Shown here: positions 7,524 through 14,809 of the stretch, piece by piece
Numbering within the stretch: position 1 is the first letter of the stretch
Layout: every line of letters begins with the position of its first letter
Assembly: GCF_043769475.1 (NCBI RefSeq)
Contig: NZ_CP171729.1
Span: 4,898,001-4,962,000 of the forward strand
Length of the DNA: 64,000 bases
Direction: 5' to 3'
DNA from: Allomesorhizobium sp043769475
Lineage (GTDB): Bacteria; Pseudomonadota; Alphaproteobacteria; Rhizobiales; Rhizobiaceae
The notes under the pieces: model-generated
The model's input: only the letters and a program-made list of their open reading frames with translations
Database searches by the model: none
Told to the model about the DNA's origin: nothing
Made by a program: the position numbers and the translations under genes

Positions 7524-8483
7524 TTCAGTCTCCCTGGTTTGACCTTGTTCAGGTTCGGTTATGACGAGGCGTGGACATTGCGCCCGCGCTCCCTCGAGTT
7601 TCGCAAGCGCCGGCCTGAGTTTCTGGCCGGTCTCCGCGAGCAGTTCCCTTGCAGCGTCCGGGTTGGCGGCGCCTGCGGCAAGCAGGATCGCGGCCTTGAC
7701 CGAACCGCCGCTCCCGTCGAGCCACGACGCAGCTTCGGCCTCCGTGCAGCCCGATATTGCCGCGACGATGCGGGCGGCGCGGCCCTTCAGCTTGATATTG
7801 TCGGGATTGAGATTAACCATATAGCCGTCATGCACATGGCCGAGATGGATCGCCATCAGCGTCGACATCATGTTGAGCGCGATCTTCTGCGCGGTGCCGG
7901 CGCCCATCCGGGTCGAGCCGGCCACCATTTCCGGCGGCGTCGGCAGCACGATACCGACATCGGCGAGCGTGGTCAGCGGCGCCCCGGCATTGTTGGCGAT
8001 CGAGATCGTGGAAGCGCCGCGGCTTTTCGCTTCTTCGAGCGCGCCGACCGCATAGGGCGTGGAACCGCTGGCCGAGACCGCGATCACGCAATCCTTGTTC
8101 GAAACGCCGGCGGCTGCGATTTCCCGCTTTGCCTGGCCGGCATCGTCTTCCGGACCGCCGGTGAGATCGGAGAGGCTGGCAAGGCCGCCGGCTAAAAGGA
8201 TGACGATGCGGTCGCGCGAAATGCCGAAGGTTCCAGGAAGTTCGAGCGCGTCTGCGAGCGCCATCAGCGCGGAGCTGCCCGCGGCCGCATAAACAAGCCG
8301 CCCGCCGCGGGAGAGGCAATGCGCGGCGACGCCGGCCGCCCGGGCGATATCGTCGGCCGCACCGCGAACGCTGTTGGCGGCCTCGACCTGGGCGTCGAGC
8401 AGAAGACGGATGACGGTCGCCGGCGGCTGCAGGTCGAGCCCCTCGGCATTCCTGTGCACCTCTTCGGTACGCGCAACGGCCAT
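6258..8483 (-). CDS. murQ: MurQ (N-acetylmuramic acid 6-phosphate etherase), open in frame into the binding protein
   Basis: MurQ splits the lactyl ether of MurNAc-6-P to GlcNAc-6-P, which NagA can then use. The first about 300 residues are a SIS-fold MurQ: the signature AGSTRMGAGTAQKIALNMMS is clear, a glutamate is kept at DALELPGTFG, and PEDD stands where MurQ usually has EGAEDD. The ATG at 8483 has an ideal GAAGGAGG site. After about residue 300 the frame runs through roughly 20 low-complexity residues and enters the binding-protein signal peptide without any stop, giving 741 codons. Either the murQ stop was lost by a small indel or the two are truly fused; a fusion would place a signal peptide in mid-protein and is unlikely to work as one chain. 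Confidence 0.72.
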   Translation of the reverse strand: MAVARTEEVHRNAEGLDLQPPATVIRLLLDAQVEAANSVRGAADDIARAAGVAAHCLSRGGRLVYAAAGSSALMALADALELPGTFGISRDRIVILLAGGLASLSDLTGGPEDDAGQAKREIAAAGVSNKDCVIAVSASGSTPYAVGALEEAKSRGASTISIANNAGAPLTTLADVGIVLPTPPEMVAGSTRMGAGTAQKIALNMMSTLMAIHLGHVHDGYMVNLNPDNIKLKGRAARIVAAISGCTEAEAASWLDGSGGSVKAAILLAAGAANPDAARELLAETGQKLRPALAKLEGARAQCPRLVITEPEQGQTRETEMRNKALTTLLMASSILGTAGLAIAQDKTITIESWRNDDLAIWQEKLIPAFEAKNPGIKVVFAPSAPTEYNAALNAKLDAGSAGDLITCRPFDASLELYNKGHLANLADLPGMENFSDVAKSAWTTDDGAADFCVPMASVIHGFIYNADAFQQLGITVPATEEEFFAALEKIKADGTYIPMAMGTKDLWEAATMGYQNIGPNYWKGEEGRLALIKGEQKLTDPAWVEPFATLAKWKDYLGDGFEAQSYPDSQNLFTLGRAAIYPAGSWEIAPFRTQVQDTFKMGAFPPPVKAAGDECYISDHNDIAIGLNSKSPNADAAKTFLSWVASPDFATIYANALPGFFSLSSTPVKIEDPLAQEFVAWREKCKSTIRSTYQILSRGTPNLENETWVKSANVINGTETPEAAAKALQDGLDSWYKPAK

Positions 8484-8505
8484 TATCGTCCTCCTTCGGC
8501 AGACC

Positions 8506-8522
8506 ATACCAAAAAAATACCA
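8506..8522 (-). promoter_or_regulatory. GntR-type operator before murQ
   Basis: On the minus strand this reads TGGTATTTTTTTGGTAT, two TGGTAT boxes in direct repeat 11 bases apart. It ends 22 bases before the murQ ATG and matches the operator before the kinase at 16 of 17 positions. HutC-subfamily GntR regulators such as NagR/NagQ recognise GGTAT-containing boxes, and such a gene lies at 9560. Confidence 0.7.
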
Positions 8523-8640
8523 CTTGTCCAGCGGCGTTAACGAATTTGTGTCGCCAGTAGCCTTAAAGATCGATAAATTGCAATCTATTCAGCGACATCG
8601 GCGCCAGCTGCGTTGGTCAAATAAATTAACGCTTGGCTAT

Positions 8641-8657
8641 TGGTATTTTATTGGTAT
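8641..8657 (+). promoter_or_regulatory. GntR-type operator before the sugar kinase
   Basis: TGGTATTTTATTGGTAT, the mirror partner of the site at 8506-8522, differs from it by one base. It ends 25 bases before the kinase GTG. The two operators face outward in the shared 199-base promoter region, so one regulator can control both arms of the cluster. Confidence 0.7.
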
Positions 8658-8682
8658 TATCGCCGAGGAGGAGATTTTCGAC

Positions 8683-9567
8683 GTGAAACTGGTGCTCGGC
8701 ATAGATGGCGGCGGCACAAGCTGCAGGGCGGCGCTGGCCGGCCTGGACGGCGAGATCATCGGCCGCGCCAAGAGCGGACCCGCCAACATCCGCACCGACC
8801 TGACCGGCGCGCGCGCCAACATCGTCGAGGCGGCGCGGCTCGCCTTCCTAGACGCCGGCAGGGACCCGGCCCTCATCCCCGAAACTCCCGCCCTGCTCGG
8901 GCTCGCCGGCAGCAATGTCGGCACCTACCGGCAGCAATTGGAGGCGATACTTCCCTTCCGCAAAAGCGTCGTCGAGAGCGATGCGCTGATCGCGCTCGAA
9001 GGCGCGCTCGGCCAGGCCGACGGCGCAATCGCCGTGCTCGGCACCGGCACCGCCTTCATGGTGCGCCGGGACGGCCAGGTCCGCACCGTCGGCGGCTGGG
9101 GTTTTCTGATCGGCGACCAGGGCAGCGGCGGCCGCATCGGCCGCGACCTGCTCGAGGAAACGATGCTCGCCTACGACCATATCCGCGACGGCTCGCCGCT
9201 CACCGAGGCACTGCTTGCCGTGTTCAGGGGCAATCCGCGCGACGTCGTCGAGTTTACGACAACAGCCAAGCCCGGCGATTTCGGCGGCTTCGCGCCCATG
9301 GTGTTCGAATACGCCGCCAAGGGCGACGCGTTCGCCGAGCGGATTCTCGCCCGCGCCGTATCCGACATCGAGGCCTCGCTCGGCGTGCTCGACCTGCGCG
9401 AAGCCGATCCGCTCTGCCTGCTCGGCGGCCTTGCGCCGCTTCTGGAGCCGCGCCTTTCGCAAAAATACCGGGCGATGGTGCGCCCGCCGCTGCAGGATGC
9501 GCTGGGCGGAGCCGTCGCGATGGCGGCGCGGCTGTTCGGCCCGGGCGGAGGCAAGGCCGATGGCTGA
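8683..9567 (+). CDS. BadF/BadG-family ATPase, probable N-acetylglucosamine kinase
   Basis: A sugar kinase of the ASKHA fold, 294 residues, likely phosphorylating GlcNAc to GlcNAc-6-P in the cytoplasm. The phosphate-1 loop LGIDGGGTSCRAAL is at the N-terminus, and AVLGTGTAFMV and GDQGSGGRIGRD are the later nucleotide- and sugar-binding blocks of GlcNAc kinases in this family. The GTG at 8683 is chosen because GAGGAGGAG lies 9 bases upstream and the Rossmann-like strand starts directly after it. The gene overlaps the GntR gene by 8 bases and heads the rightward operon of kinase, regulator, SIS protein and nagA. Confidence 0.85.
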   Translation: MKLVLGIDGGGTSCRAALAGLDGEIIGRAKSGPANIRTDLTGARANIVEAARLAFLDAGRDPALIPETPALLGLAGSNVGTYRQQLEAILPFRKSVVESDALIALEGALGQADGAIAVLGTGTAFMVRRDGQVRTVGGWGFLIGDQGSGGRIGRDLLEETMLAYDHIRDGSPLTEALLAVFRGNPRDVVEFTTTAKPGDFGGFAPMVFEYAAKGDAFAERILARAVSDIEASLGVLDLREADPLCLLGGLAPLLEPRLSQKYRAMVRPPLQDALGGAVAMAARLFGPGGGKADG

Positions 9568-10348
9568 CGCCGCCGAGCAGATATTCGCCAGCGTCAGGAA
9601 CGCCGCCCAGCGTGGCGCGCCGCTCTATCTGCAATTGAAGAAGAGCATCGAGGACGCCGTCCATGCCGGCATCATCGGACCGGGCGACGCGCTGCCCTCG
9701 GAGCGCGACATCGCGCTCAAGGCCGACGTTTCGCGGGTGACGGTGCGCAAGGCGGTTCAGGATCTGGTCAGGGGCGGCATCCTCGTTCAGCGCCACGGCT
9801 CCGGCACCTTCGTCGCACCGCGCGTGGAACGCGTGGAGCAGTCGCTGTCGCTGCTGACCTCCTTCACCGAGGATATGGCCAGGCGCGGCATGACGGTGCG
9901 CTCCACCTGGCTGGACCGCGGCATCTATCCGCCTTCGCCCGACGAGATGATGGTGCTCGGCCTGTCGTCGAAGGAGTTCGTGGCGCGCGTCAGCCGCCTG
10001 CGCATCGCCAACGACACGCCGCTGGCAATCGAGCGGGCGTCGCTGTCCGCGACCGCACTGCCCGATCCCGCCGCGGTCGGCTCCTCGCTCTATGCGGCGC
10101 TGGAAAAAACCGGCAACCGCCCGGTGCGCGCCGTGCAGCGCATCTCCGCCGCCAATCTCGGCGAGGCCGACGCCCGCCTGCTTGACGTGCCGGCGGGCTC
10201 CGCCAGCTTGAACATCGAGCGGATTTCCTATCTTGCCAGCGGCAAGGTGATAGAATTCACCCGCTCTATATACCGCGGCGACGCATACGACTTCGTCGCG
10301 GAACTGCGCCTGAGCGGGCGCGCCGACAATGCGGGAGCGGCGGCTTGA
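9560..10348 (+). CDS. GntR-family regulator (HutC/NagR subfamily)
   Basis: A DNA-binding repressor of 262 residues. The winged helix lies at about residues 20-85 (LPSERDIALKADVSRVTVRK), and the C-terminal UTRA domain, a chorismate-lyase-like sugar-phosphate sensor, follows from about residue 100. The ATG at 9560 overlaps the kinase stop. Relatives (NagQ, NagR, YvoA) respond to GlcNAc-6-P or GlcN-6-P. The paired TGGTAT operators at 8506-8522 and 8641-8657 are the natural targets, giving autoregulation together with control of the importer arm. Confidence 0.88.
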   Translation: MADAAEQIFASVRNAAQRGAPLYLQLKKSIEDAVHAGIIGPGDALPSERDIALKADVSRVTVRKAVQDLVRGGILVQRHGSGTFVAPRVERVEQSLSLLTSFTEDMARRGMTVRSTWLDRGIYPPSPDEMMVLGLSSKEFVARVSRLRIANDTPLAIERASLSATALPDPAAVGSSLYAALEKTGNRPVRAVQRISAANLGEADARLLDVPAGSASLNIERISYLASGKVIEFTRSIYRGDAYDFVAELRLSGRADNAGAAA

Positions 10349-11373
10349 CCACGATGACGCATATGCGGCGCGAGATCGCCGAGATTCCAGACGCCGTCGC
10401 CCGCCTGCTCGACGGCTCGAAGGAGGCGCTGGCCGAAGCGGGACGCGGGGTGCGCGAGCGCAATCCGGGCTTCCTGGTCACGGTGGCGCGCGGCTCCTCC
10501 GACCACGCCGCCTCGTTCATGAAATATGCGGTGGAACTTACCGCCGGCATTGCCGTCGCTTCGATCGGCCCCTCCATTGCCTCCATCTACGGCGCGAAGC
10601 TGAAGCTCGCCGGCTCGGCCTGCCTGGCGATCTCGCAGTCGGGCAAGAGCCCCGACATCGTCGCGATGGCGCAAAGCGCGCGCGATGCCGGCGCGCTGAC
10701 CATCGCGCTGACCAACACCGCCGATTCGCCGCTCGCCCGCGCCTCCGACCATGCCATCGACATCCTGGCGGGCCCGGAGCGCAGCGTCGCCGCGACCAAG
10801 ACCTTCGTCAATTCGGCGGTCGCCGGCCTGGCTCTCATGGCGCATTGTACCGGCGACGATGCGTTGCTCGCCGCGCTCGGCCGGTTGCCCGGACATTTTC
10901 GCAAGGCGGTCGAATGCGACTGGATGGAGATTTCGGCCGCGCTGACCGGCCAGAATTCGCTGTTCATCCTCGGGCGCGGGCCTTCCTTCGCGATCGCCAG
11001 CGAGGCGGCGCTGAAATTCAAGGAAACCTGCGCCATGCACGCCGAGGCCTATAGTGCGGCCGAGGTCATGCACGGACCGCTGGCGCTGGTGGGCCCGAGC
11101 TTTCCAGTGCTGGCGCTCGCCGCGCGCGACGCATCCGAACCGTCCATGGCGGCTGCGGCGGATGGCCTCTCCGGCAAGGGCGCTGCGGTGTTCATCACCT
11201 CCGGCCTCGCGGCGAAGGCAAGAAAGATTCCCCACGTCGACACCGGGCACCCGCTGACCGACCCGCTGGCGCTGATCGTCTCCTTCTACGGTTTCGTCGA
11301 GGCGTTCGCGCGCCATCGCGGACTGAACCCGGACGAGCCGCCCAACCTGCGCAAGGTGACCGAAACGCTATGA
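10345..11373 (+). CDS. SIS-domain protein, probable glucosamine-6-phosphate deaminase (NagB-II/AgaS type)
   Basis: A protein of 342 residues with two SIS domains and no glutaminase domain, so it resembles the isomerase half of GlmS. Such proteins in nag clusters act as NagB-II, turning glucosamine-6-P into fructose-6-P and ammonia. Visible motifs are VARGSSDHAA and LAISQSGKSPD in the first SIS domain and the GPERSVAATKTF loop. The TTG at 10345 overlaps the preceding stop and has GGGAG 7 bases upstream; an ATG at 10354 is the alternative. It overlaps nagA by 4 bases, so coupled translation is likely. Confidence 0.83.
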   Translation: MTTMTHMRREIAEIPDAVARLLDGSKEALAEAGRGVRERNPGFLVTVARGSSDHAASFMKYAVELTAGIAVASIGPSIASIYGAKLKLAGSACLAISQSGKSPDIVAMAQSARDAGALTIALTNTADSPLARASDHAIDILAGPERSVAATKTFVNSAVAGLALMAHCTGDDALLAALGRLPGHFRKAVECDWMEISAALTGQNSLFILGRGPSFAIASEAALKFKETCAMHAEAYSAAEVMHGPLALVGPSFPVLALAARDASEPSMAAAADGLSGKGAAVFITSGLAAKARKIPHVDTGHPLTDPLALIVSFYGFVEAFARHRGLNPDEPPNLRKVTETL

Positions 11374-12536
11374 GCGGACCGTTCGCCATAAGGGGCGCAA
11401 CCATCTTCGACAGCGAAGTCTGGCATGAGGATGCCGCACTCATCATCCGAGACGGCACGATCGAGGCTGTCGTTGCGCGTGGAAAAGTCCCGGCGGGAAC
11501 AGAGATCATCGATGCGGGCGGCGGCCTGCTTGCGCCGGGCTTCGTCGATGTCCAGGTCAATGGCGGCGGGGGCGTCATGTTCAACGACCGCCCGGATGCC
11601 GAGACGATCCGCACCATCTGCCGGGCGCATGCGCCGTTCGGAACCACGGCGCTGCTGCCAACGCTGATCACCGATACGCCCGAAATTACCGCGCAGGCGA
11701 TCGCCGCCGGAGCCGAGGCGACCGGGCGGAAGATACCAGGCTTCCTCGGGCTTCACCTCGAAGGCCCGCATCTGTCGATCGCCCGCAAGGGCGCACACGA
11801 TCCGGCGCTGATCCGCCCGATGAGCGAGGCCGACGCGGCGGCGCTGATTGCGGCGCGCGTAAGGTTGCCGGTGCTTTTGACCACCGTGGCTCCCGAGACC
11901 GTGGCCGCCTGGCAAATCGCGAACCTGACGGCCGGCGGCGTCGTGGTGAGCCTCGGCCATTCCGACGCCGGCTATGCGCTGGCCGCGACCGCGGCTGAAG
12001 CAGGCGCGTCGATGGTGACGCATCTCTTCAATGCGATGAGCCAGATCGGCAATCGCGAGCCGGGTCTGGTCGGCGCCGCGCTCGATGCCGGCGCGCTGTC
12101 ATGCGGGCTGATTGCCGACGGCATCCATGTCGATCCGGCCACGATCGGCATCGCCTTGCGCGCGAAAAAAGGGCCCGGAAAGATATTCCTCGTCACCGAC
12201 GCCATGGCGACGATCGGCACGGACATGACATCCTTCACGCTGAACGGCCGCACCATAAGGCGCGAAAACGGCCGCCTGACACTGGAGGACGGCACGCTGG
12301 CCGGCGCCGATCTCGACATGATTTCCGCCGTGCGCTTCATGCACAGAGAGATCGGCGTTGAACTCGGCGAGGCGCTGCGCATGGCCTCGCTCTACCCCGC
12401 GCAAAGCATCGGCCAGGGCAATCGCCACGGCCGGTTCTCGCCGGGAGCTGCGGCTAATATCGTGCACCTGTCGGACGGGCTGGACGTGCGCGGGGTCTGG
12501 ATCGAAGGCGACAAGGTTTTCGAAGCCGCACCATAG
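11370..12536 (+). CDS. nagA: N-acetylglucosamine-6-phosphate deacetylase NagA
   Basis: Removes acetate from GlcNAc-6-P in the cytoplasm, feeding the SIS deaminase encoded just upstream. It has 388 residues, normal for NagA. Seen in the sequence: the barrel start PGFVDVQVNGGGG, the metal ligand block LGLHLEGPHLS, histidines in VSLGHSDAGY and THLFNAMSQ, the substrate loop IADGIHVDPAT and the catalytic aspartate in FLVTDAMATIG. The ATG overlaps the preceding stop (ATGA). It is the last gene of the rightward operon and completes the route from MurNAc-6-P or GlcNAc-6-P to fructose-6-P. Confidence 0.95.
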   Translation: MSGPFAIRGATIFDSEVWHEDAALIIRDGTIEAVVARGKVPAGTEIIDAGGGLLAPGFVDVQVNGGGGVMFNDRPDAETIRTICRAHAPFGTTALLPTLITDTPEITAQAIAAGAEATGRKIPGFLGLHLEGPHLSIARKGAHDPALIRPMSEADAAALIAARVRLPVLLTTVAPETVAAWQIANLTAGGVVVSLGHSDAGYALAATAAEAGASMVTHLFNAMSQIGNREPGLVGAALDAGALSCGLIADGIHVDPATIGIALRAKKGPGKIFLVTDAMATIGTDMTSFTLNGRTIRRENGRLTLEDGTLAGADLDMISAVRFMHREIGVELGEALRMASLYPAQSIGQGNRHGRFSPGAAANIVHLSDGLDVRGVWIEGDKVFEAAP

Positions 12537-12584
12537 TTCCTGCGGTCCGTAACGACATTGCGCGACACATCACGACAACAGAAT

Positions 12585-12604
12585 GGGGCGGCCGAAGCCG
12601 CCCC
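12585..12604 (-). terminator. UUCG hairpin between convergent genes
   Basis: A perfect 8-bp stem, GGGGCGGC and GCCGCCCC, read on the minus strand with a TTCG tetraloop, a very stable RNA hairpin. It follows the Cys-repeat secreted gene and faces nagA, so it may stop both transcripts. The downstream T content is only moderate (ATTCTGTT). Confidence 0.6.
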
Positions 12605-12625
12605 GCCTAGAACCTCAGAACTCGG

Positions 12626-14674
12626 CTACTTCTGACGGCGCAACTGTAGCCTGGCCTTCGGCAATTGGAGCTGTCGGAAGGCAGACGCCTTGTTGCGCTT
12701 CGGTTTTGGCGCGACGAAGGTCTTGACCGGCGTGCGGTCGGGCTTGCCGACGCAATTGCCGCGAACCAGCTTCTCGCCACGGGCGCAGATCTGGGTCAAA
12801 GTCGGAATGCGGACGCATGTCTTGCCGACGAGCCTGAAACCCTTTTTGCAGAGAATGCTGACTTCCGGCTTCTTGACGCATTTGCCGTTGATGCGCTGTT
12901 CGTTGCGCTTGCAGGCTTGCACGATCTCCGGCTTCTTCACGCACGTCTTGCCGACCTGCTTGTAGCCGGGCAGGCAATGGATGCTCACGCCGGGTTTCTT
13001 CACGCACTTACCGTCGACGCGGATCTGATCGCGTTTGCAGGCGATGGCGATCACGGGCTTCTTCACGCATTTCTTGCCGACCAGATCGAAGCCCGGGGCG
13101 CACAGAATGCTGATGTCCGGCTTGCCGACGCACATGCCCCGGACCAGTTTTTCGCCACGGTCGCATTTCGGCTCCGGCGTAACGATGATCGCGGGGAAGA
13201 CCGGCTTGGCTGGGTTCGGGCGCGGGTCGGAAGTCACGTCGTCTACGTCCGGGTCGATCGCCGGGTTGTTGCAGGTGAAGTCCTCCTTGTCGACGGCCAC
13301 CGTCACCGGCGCCGGCTGCAGCTCCTGCAGCGTGCACTGGATCGAGCGCGTCTTGTTGATCGACAGGTCATGCGCGCCATAGGCTTCGAAAACGCCGCTG
13401 CCCTGGTCGTAGCCGGTCGCGGTTCCGGTGAAGAAGGCGCCGTTGGAGCAGCTTATGCGGTAGTCGAAATCGCCGGGCGCTTCGCGGGTAACCTCGAAGA
13501 ACACCTGGCCCTTGCGCGGGCAGGATTTGTCGTGGCCGGCGCTGTCGGCGACGATCACCTCGCCCTGCCACTTCGCCTGCGGCTTCGGCAGGTCGGGATT
13601 GACCGGTGGGAGCGGAGCCAGGCCGCCGCCGCCAGGGCTGGTGCAGTGGACGGTAATGTCCTTCCAGCCGTCGAAAGGAGCGAAGGAGTCATTCTCGACG
13701 ATCTCGGTCTTGAACTGGAAGTAAGACGTCGTGCCGACGTCTTCCCATTTCTCATAGGTGGCGAAATAGCCGTTCTTGGCGGCGTCGAAGCTGGCCCAGG
13801 CCTGCTTGAACTCCGAGGTGATCGGTCCGCCATTCTTCTGCCGCCAGATGCGCATCGAGACCGGACCGGCCTGATTGGCTTGAGCGCGGCTCGTCACCTT
13901 CAGCGCCGGGCAGACGGTTCCCGGATTGGAGCCGGGCTGATTGTTCTGATAGGTGGTCAGGAACAGTTTCACGTTCTCTACGTCGAACTCGCCGAAATCA
14001 TGCGCGAGATCGTCGGTCGGCGATTTTATCACCGGGTCGCAGACAACCTGCACCTGAAACGAGTCGGAGCGCGTGTGGTCGATGTCGTCCGGATAGGAAG
14101 GCCAGTCGGCGTTTGCCTCGACCACCATATTGCTGTCGAGAACCGCCTTGTCGGTGCTCGCGCCCAGCGTCGCGTGGAGCTCGTGCGAGAAGCTGTAGGA
14201 TTTCGTCGGACCATCGGCGGCAAGGTGCTGGTTGCATTTCGAGATGATCGCGTCGCCATAGGTGACCACGGCGATCCCGGTATCGGACGAGACCGGGATC
14301 TTGCTGGTGGAGAAGGAGAAATTTCTCTGTTGGTTGTAGTCGCGCTCGCCGACGCCGTCCGACCACAGAAGCGGGAACGACTTGCAGGTATTGCCTGAGC
14401 AGTGGCCGAGAACGACGGCGACTTCCTCGACATAGCCCGACCATTTGGTGTCCACCTTCATGTGGCCCCAGAACAGGACGTTGCCGCTTTTCAGCTTGTC
14501 CCACTTCTGGCCGTCGGTGGAGATGACATGGATGGTGGTGTTGGCGCTCTCGGCATTGAAAGACATCGACTTCAGCTTCGCGTCGTCCGAGAGAGCCGGC
14601 GTGGCGGAGAGGGCGGCAGCGGCAAGCGCCACGGCCGCGACGGTACATTTCATCGATTTGGTATGGATAGACAT
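12626..14674 (-). CDS. Secreted protein with alternating Cys-repeat tail
   Basis: A 682-residue exported protein of unrecognised family. The ATG at 14674 has AGGAGGA upstream and opens a clear signal peptide (MSIHTKSMKCTVAAVALAAA, cleavage near ALSDD). The body (about 30-480) is beta-rich with scattered cysteines and shows no known enzyme motif to me. The tail carries seven units of about 21 residues, each C-x(10)-C-V followed by KP. They alternate between a CKRxxxRVxGKCVKKP type and a CxPGFxxVGKxCVKKP type. The end is basic (KPKRNKAS), which could favour binding to acidic surface polymers. A candidate ECF promoter lies just upstream, and the gene is isolated from its neighbour by a perfect terminator. 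Function unknown; a surface or envelope role is inferred. Confidence 0.75.
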   Translation of the reverse strand: MSIHTKSMKCTVAAVALAAAALSATPALSDDAKLKSMSFNAESANTTIHVISTDGQKWDKLKSGNVLFWGHMKVDTKWSGYVEEVAVVLGHCSGNTCKSFPLLWSDGVGERDYNQQRNFSFSTSKIPVSSDTGIAVVTYGDAIISKCNQHLAADGPTKSYSFSHELHATLGASTDKAVLDSNMVVEANADWPSYPDDIDHTRSDSFQVQVVCDPVIKSPTDDLAHDFGEFDVENVKLFLTTYQNNQPGSNPGTVCPALKVTSRAQANQAGPVSMRIWRQKNGGPITSEFKQAWASFDAAKNGYFATYEKWEDVGTTSYFQFKTEIVENDSFAPFDGWKDITVHCTSPGGGGLAPLPPVNPDLPKPQAKWQGEVIVADSAGHDKSCPRKGQVFFEVTREAPGDFDYRISCSNGAFFTGTATGYDQGSGVFEAYGAHDLSINKTRSIQCTLQELQPAPVTVAVDKEDFTCNNPAIDPDVDDVTSDPRPNPAKPVFPAIIVTPEPKCDRGEKLVRGMCVGKPDISILCAPGFDLVGKKCVKKPVIAIACKRDQIRVDGKCVKKPGVSIHCLPGYKQVGKTCVKKPEIVQACKRNEQRINGKCVKKPEVSILCKKGFRLVGKTCVRIPTLTQICARGEKLVRGNCVGKPDRTPVKTFVAPKPKRNKASAFRQLQLPKARLQLRRQK
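12745..13170 (-). repeat. Seven tandem Cys-repeat units in coding sequence
   Basis: The units are about 63 bases each at protein register, and the DNA copies are clearly related (cttcttgacgcatttgccg-like blocks recur). Odd units have the RGEKLVRGxC or KRxxxRVxGKC form and even units the PGFxxVGKxC form, so a two-unit block of about 126 bases seems to have been duplicated. Confidence 0.65.
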
Positions 14675-14710
14675 TGGTTCCTCCTGGATGGTGTGCATTT
14701 CCGGAGGTGT

Positions 14711-14737
14711 GTCGCGGGACGGCGCGAAATGGTTCAC
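14711..14737 (-). promoter_or_regulatory. Candidate ECF sigma promoter before the Cys-repeat protein
   Basis: On the minus strand GTGAACC (GTGAAC is the complement of 14732-14737) is followed by CGAC (complement of 14711-14714) with exactly 17 bases between GAAC and CGAC. The start codon is 37 bases after the -10 box. The same boxes and spacing occur at 20753-20779 and 23332-23356. Confidence 0.65.
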
Positions 14738-14762
14738 GCGCCGGCCGAAACCTCGCGCAAAC

Positions 14763-14794
14763 AAAAACCCCGCCGGCTGGCCGGCGGGGTTTTT
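14763..14794. terminator. Perfect bidirectional rho-independent terminator
   Basis: A perfect 15-bp inverted repeat (AAAAACCCCGCCGGC and its complement) around TG, giving a GC-rich stem followed by T5 on both strands. It separates the DUF11-domain gene, which ends at 14810, from the next leftward gene and its promoter at 14711-14737. Confidence 0.9.
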
Positions 14795-14809
14795 GCCGAG
14801 GCTTCGGTG

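Noticed and set aside
6177..8195. 672-codon open frame opposite murQ and the binding protein
   Set aside because: Antisense shadow of two clearly recognisable genes.
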